Assembly (NCBI GenBank): GCA_016784735.1 | Contig: JADHUC010000061.1 | Location: 1 to 43,710 of the forward strand | Length of the DNA stretch: 43,710 nt | DNA from: Pirellulaceae bacterium | GTDB lineage: Bacteria; Planctomycetota; Planctomycetia; Pirellulales; Pirellulaceae | Direction of reading: 5' to 3' | Shown here: positions 42,208 to 43,710 of the stretch, piece by piece | How positions within the stretch are numbered: the first letter of the stretch is position 1 | Layout: each line of letters begins with the position of its first letter | Position numbers and translations under genes: made by a program | The notes under the pieces: generated by a model | The model's input: only the letters and a program-made list of their open reading frames with translations | Database searches by the model: none | What the model was told of the DNA's origin: nothing

Positions 42208-43710
42208 ACGTTGCCGATATCCAGTCGAACACTTCTTTCTGTGGCGTGTCCCGGTAACGGGCTGACCACCTGTTGATATCGTAATTGGCAAGCAATCGAA
42301 TCCTGTCACTCGCATTCATCAAGCCATACACTTTGCGCACCTCACCGACGCACTGGACAACGTCCGCTTGCGGATGATCCCAATCGAGCTGCGGCGCAAC
42401 GACCATCACTGGTCGAGGTGCGATGAGAGCCAGTGTTTCATGCATGTCAAACGGGATTCGCTTGGGATCGTCAACAAAGAAGCCTAATCTCGGCAACAGT
42501 CCGTGCATGTGCGAGTACCTTTTGATGATCGCATGCGATTTCTCCTTCTCGCGGTTGCTCAAGCGGAAAGGCGAAACGCCACAGACGGTAACTACCCCTT
42601 TGATCCTGTCGTCCGTGGCGGCGGCATACAGTGCCACCGTACCGCCCATCGAATAGCCAAGACAGTAGATCCTTTCCGGGTCGATCACATCAAAGTTCGA
42701 TAGGGCGTCCACGGCCGCTTGGACGTCCGTCACCATTCTGCCCATCAGAGACCAATTCGGGTGCCTCTTATAGAAGTTCGCGCCTTCGGCGACCCTCGTT
42801 CCAAAGCCGATCTGGTCTAACGCAAACACCGCATACCCCATCTTTGTCAGCGCGACCGCCGGCGGCGGGTATCGCCCGTTGCCGTAACCTGGATTATGCG
42901 AGAAAGGGTGAAGCCAGATCACGACGGGCAATCTGCCTCTCGGCCTCTCTTCATCGGCTTCTTTGGGGTAATACAAGTCTCCCCGCAAATAGTCGCCAAA
43001 CGACAGATAGGGAGATAAGGTCAGCTTTCCCATCGTTGCCCTCGGTGATGGTCGGCCGATCGTAGCGGAAATGTAATCAGCTCTCGGTCGCTGGGCGGCT
43101 GCCGCAAACTCCTTTGGCCCAGGATTCGTGACGCCGGGCGGCGTCTCGCCTAAACTCCAACGAATCCGTTCCATCATCAATGGCTTCTTCTTCATCCACT
43201 GCCGCAGCGTGTCGATCTTGCGACCGTCCGACGAACGAAGTAGGTCGTCGATCCCTCTTTCTGGATAATCCAGCGGATCAATGTTCTCACGGCTCGCTCG
43301 CTTCCACTCGTCGAACGAATAGTCGTGGTACAAAGTGCGCGGCGGCTCCGTATCGCCTCGCCCAAACACGTAGTCAAAGAAATCAAAATAGTCTTCGATG
43401 TCTCTGGCGGAAGTGCTGTGCCCGCCGCCTCGAAATCGAAGCGCGATCTTGTCTCCCGCGCCCAGGAAGTCGTAGACGGTTTTTGCCGACTTGTATACCT
43501 GTTCTTGCGCCCAATTGTTGGCTTCGGTTTCGTTTGTCGCGGTACTCAACATGCAAGCATTCGGAGCGACCAGAGCGACCAAGCTGTTCGAGTCCACGGG
43601 CAACTGGTTCTCTCGACCCACAAAGAACCGCCACCGCGGATGAAACCAACTTCTTCGAAGCCTCACGTGCAAGGACATGTTGCCTGCGCAAAAATTGTCG
43701 CGGTCGAAAC
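42200..43710 (-). CDS. Alpha/beta hydrolase with two hydrolase parts, N-terminal end missing
   Basis: The frame is open to the window end (FDRDNFCAGN precedes the first Met at 43678), so the true start is outside. The first visible part (RWRFFVGRENQLPVDSNSLV, then GGGHSTSARDIEDYFDFFDY) matches the C-terminal end of planctomycete esterases close to CE15 or acetylxylan esterases; its histidine lies in GGGHS. The second part (LPVVIWLHPFSHNPG, GYAVFALDQIGFGTR, CLGYSMGGT with nucleophile serine, DPERIYCLG) is a second alpha/beta hydrolase of dienelactone-hydrolase type. It probably removes ester groups from polysaccharides. The C-terminus is complete. Confidence 0.83.
   Translation of the reverse strand, partial: FDRDNFCAGNMSLHVRLRRSWFHPRWRFFVGRENQLPVDSNSLVALVAPNACMLSTATNETEANNWAQEQVYKSAKTVYDFLGAGDKIALRFRGGGHSTSARDIEDYFDFFDYVFGRGDTEPPRTLYHDYSFDEWKRASRENIDPLDYPERGIDDLLRSSDGRKIDTLRQWMKKKPLMMERIRWSLGETPPGVTNPGPKEFAAAAQRPRADYISATIGRPSPRATMGKLTLSPYLSFGDYLRGDLYYPKEADEERPRGRLPVVIWLHPFSHNPGYGNGRYPPPAVALTKMGYAVFALDQIGFGTRVAEGANFYKRHPNWSLMGRMVTDVQAAVDALSNFDVIDPERIYCLGYSMGGTVALYAAATDDRIKGVVTVCGVSPFRLSNREKEKSHAIIKRYSHMHGLLPRLGFFVDDPKRIPFDMHETLALIAPRPVMVVAPQLDWDHPQADVVQCVGEVRKVYGLMNASDRIRLLANYDINRWSARYRDTPQKEVFDWISATFK

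Overview
The window looks like chromosomal DNA of a planctomycete, probably near the Pirellulales. The evidence is indirect. There are many exported proteins of planctomycete type: PQQ/VCBS propellers, repeated STN and 'IAPxSW...VGGPGS' units, a beta-barrel-like surface protein and vWA proteins. There is an FHA-GAF histidine kinase, a Ser/Thr kinase with an HSD catalytic loop, TAT-exported sugar oxidoreductases, families of dispersed palindromes, and moderately high GC. No rRNA, tRNA, CRISPR array or intact insertion sequence was found.

Layout. 1-8.4 kb: a truncated gene, an AroH-type chorismate mutase, an anchored vWA protein, methionine aminopeptidase, an SH3b protein, a receiver protein paired with an FHA-GAF histidine kinase, and a class-V aminotransferase. 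8.4-18.5 kb: a small membrane protein, a secreted vWA protein, a second two-component pair whose two genes are separated by a palindromic repeat, an STN-repeat protein, two exported structural-type proteins and a Ser/Thr kinase. 18.4-23.2 kb: a fucose-isomerase-like enzyme, a divergent pup-pafA operon, and a GlsB/YeaQ-type membrane protein. 23.3-40 kb: a block of exported carbohydrate-related proteins (Gfo/Idh/MocA oxidoreductase, three propeller proteins, TIM-barrel, beta-helix, GH39-like and two sialidase/GH43-like proteins), probably for breaking down a complex polysaccharide. 40-43.7 kb: an HTH/coiled-coil protein, a chimeric SUMF1/CocE gene remnant and an alpha/beta-hydrolase gene cut by the window edge.

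The main discovery is a 54-residue protein ending in Gly-Gly-Glu at 20367-20531, too short for routine gene calling. It has a strong Shine-Dalgarno sequence and overlaps a 564-residue Pup-ligase (PafA) homologue by 8 bases. This is a Pup/UBact-type ubiquitin-like modification pair in a Gram-negative lineage. Its ligase carries an insertion of about 110 residues with several predicted transmembrane helices, which suggests pupylation at the membrane. The proteasome, its ATPase and the depupylase are not in the window.

Three repeat classes were also seen: paired palindromes bounded by AGTAGG (REPIN-like), a GAAACCCGG palindrome beyond gene 3' ends, and heptamer tandem arrays inside a coding region.
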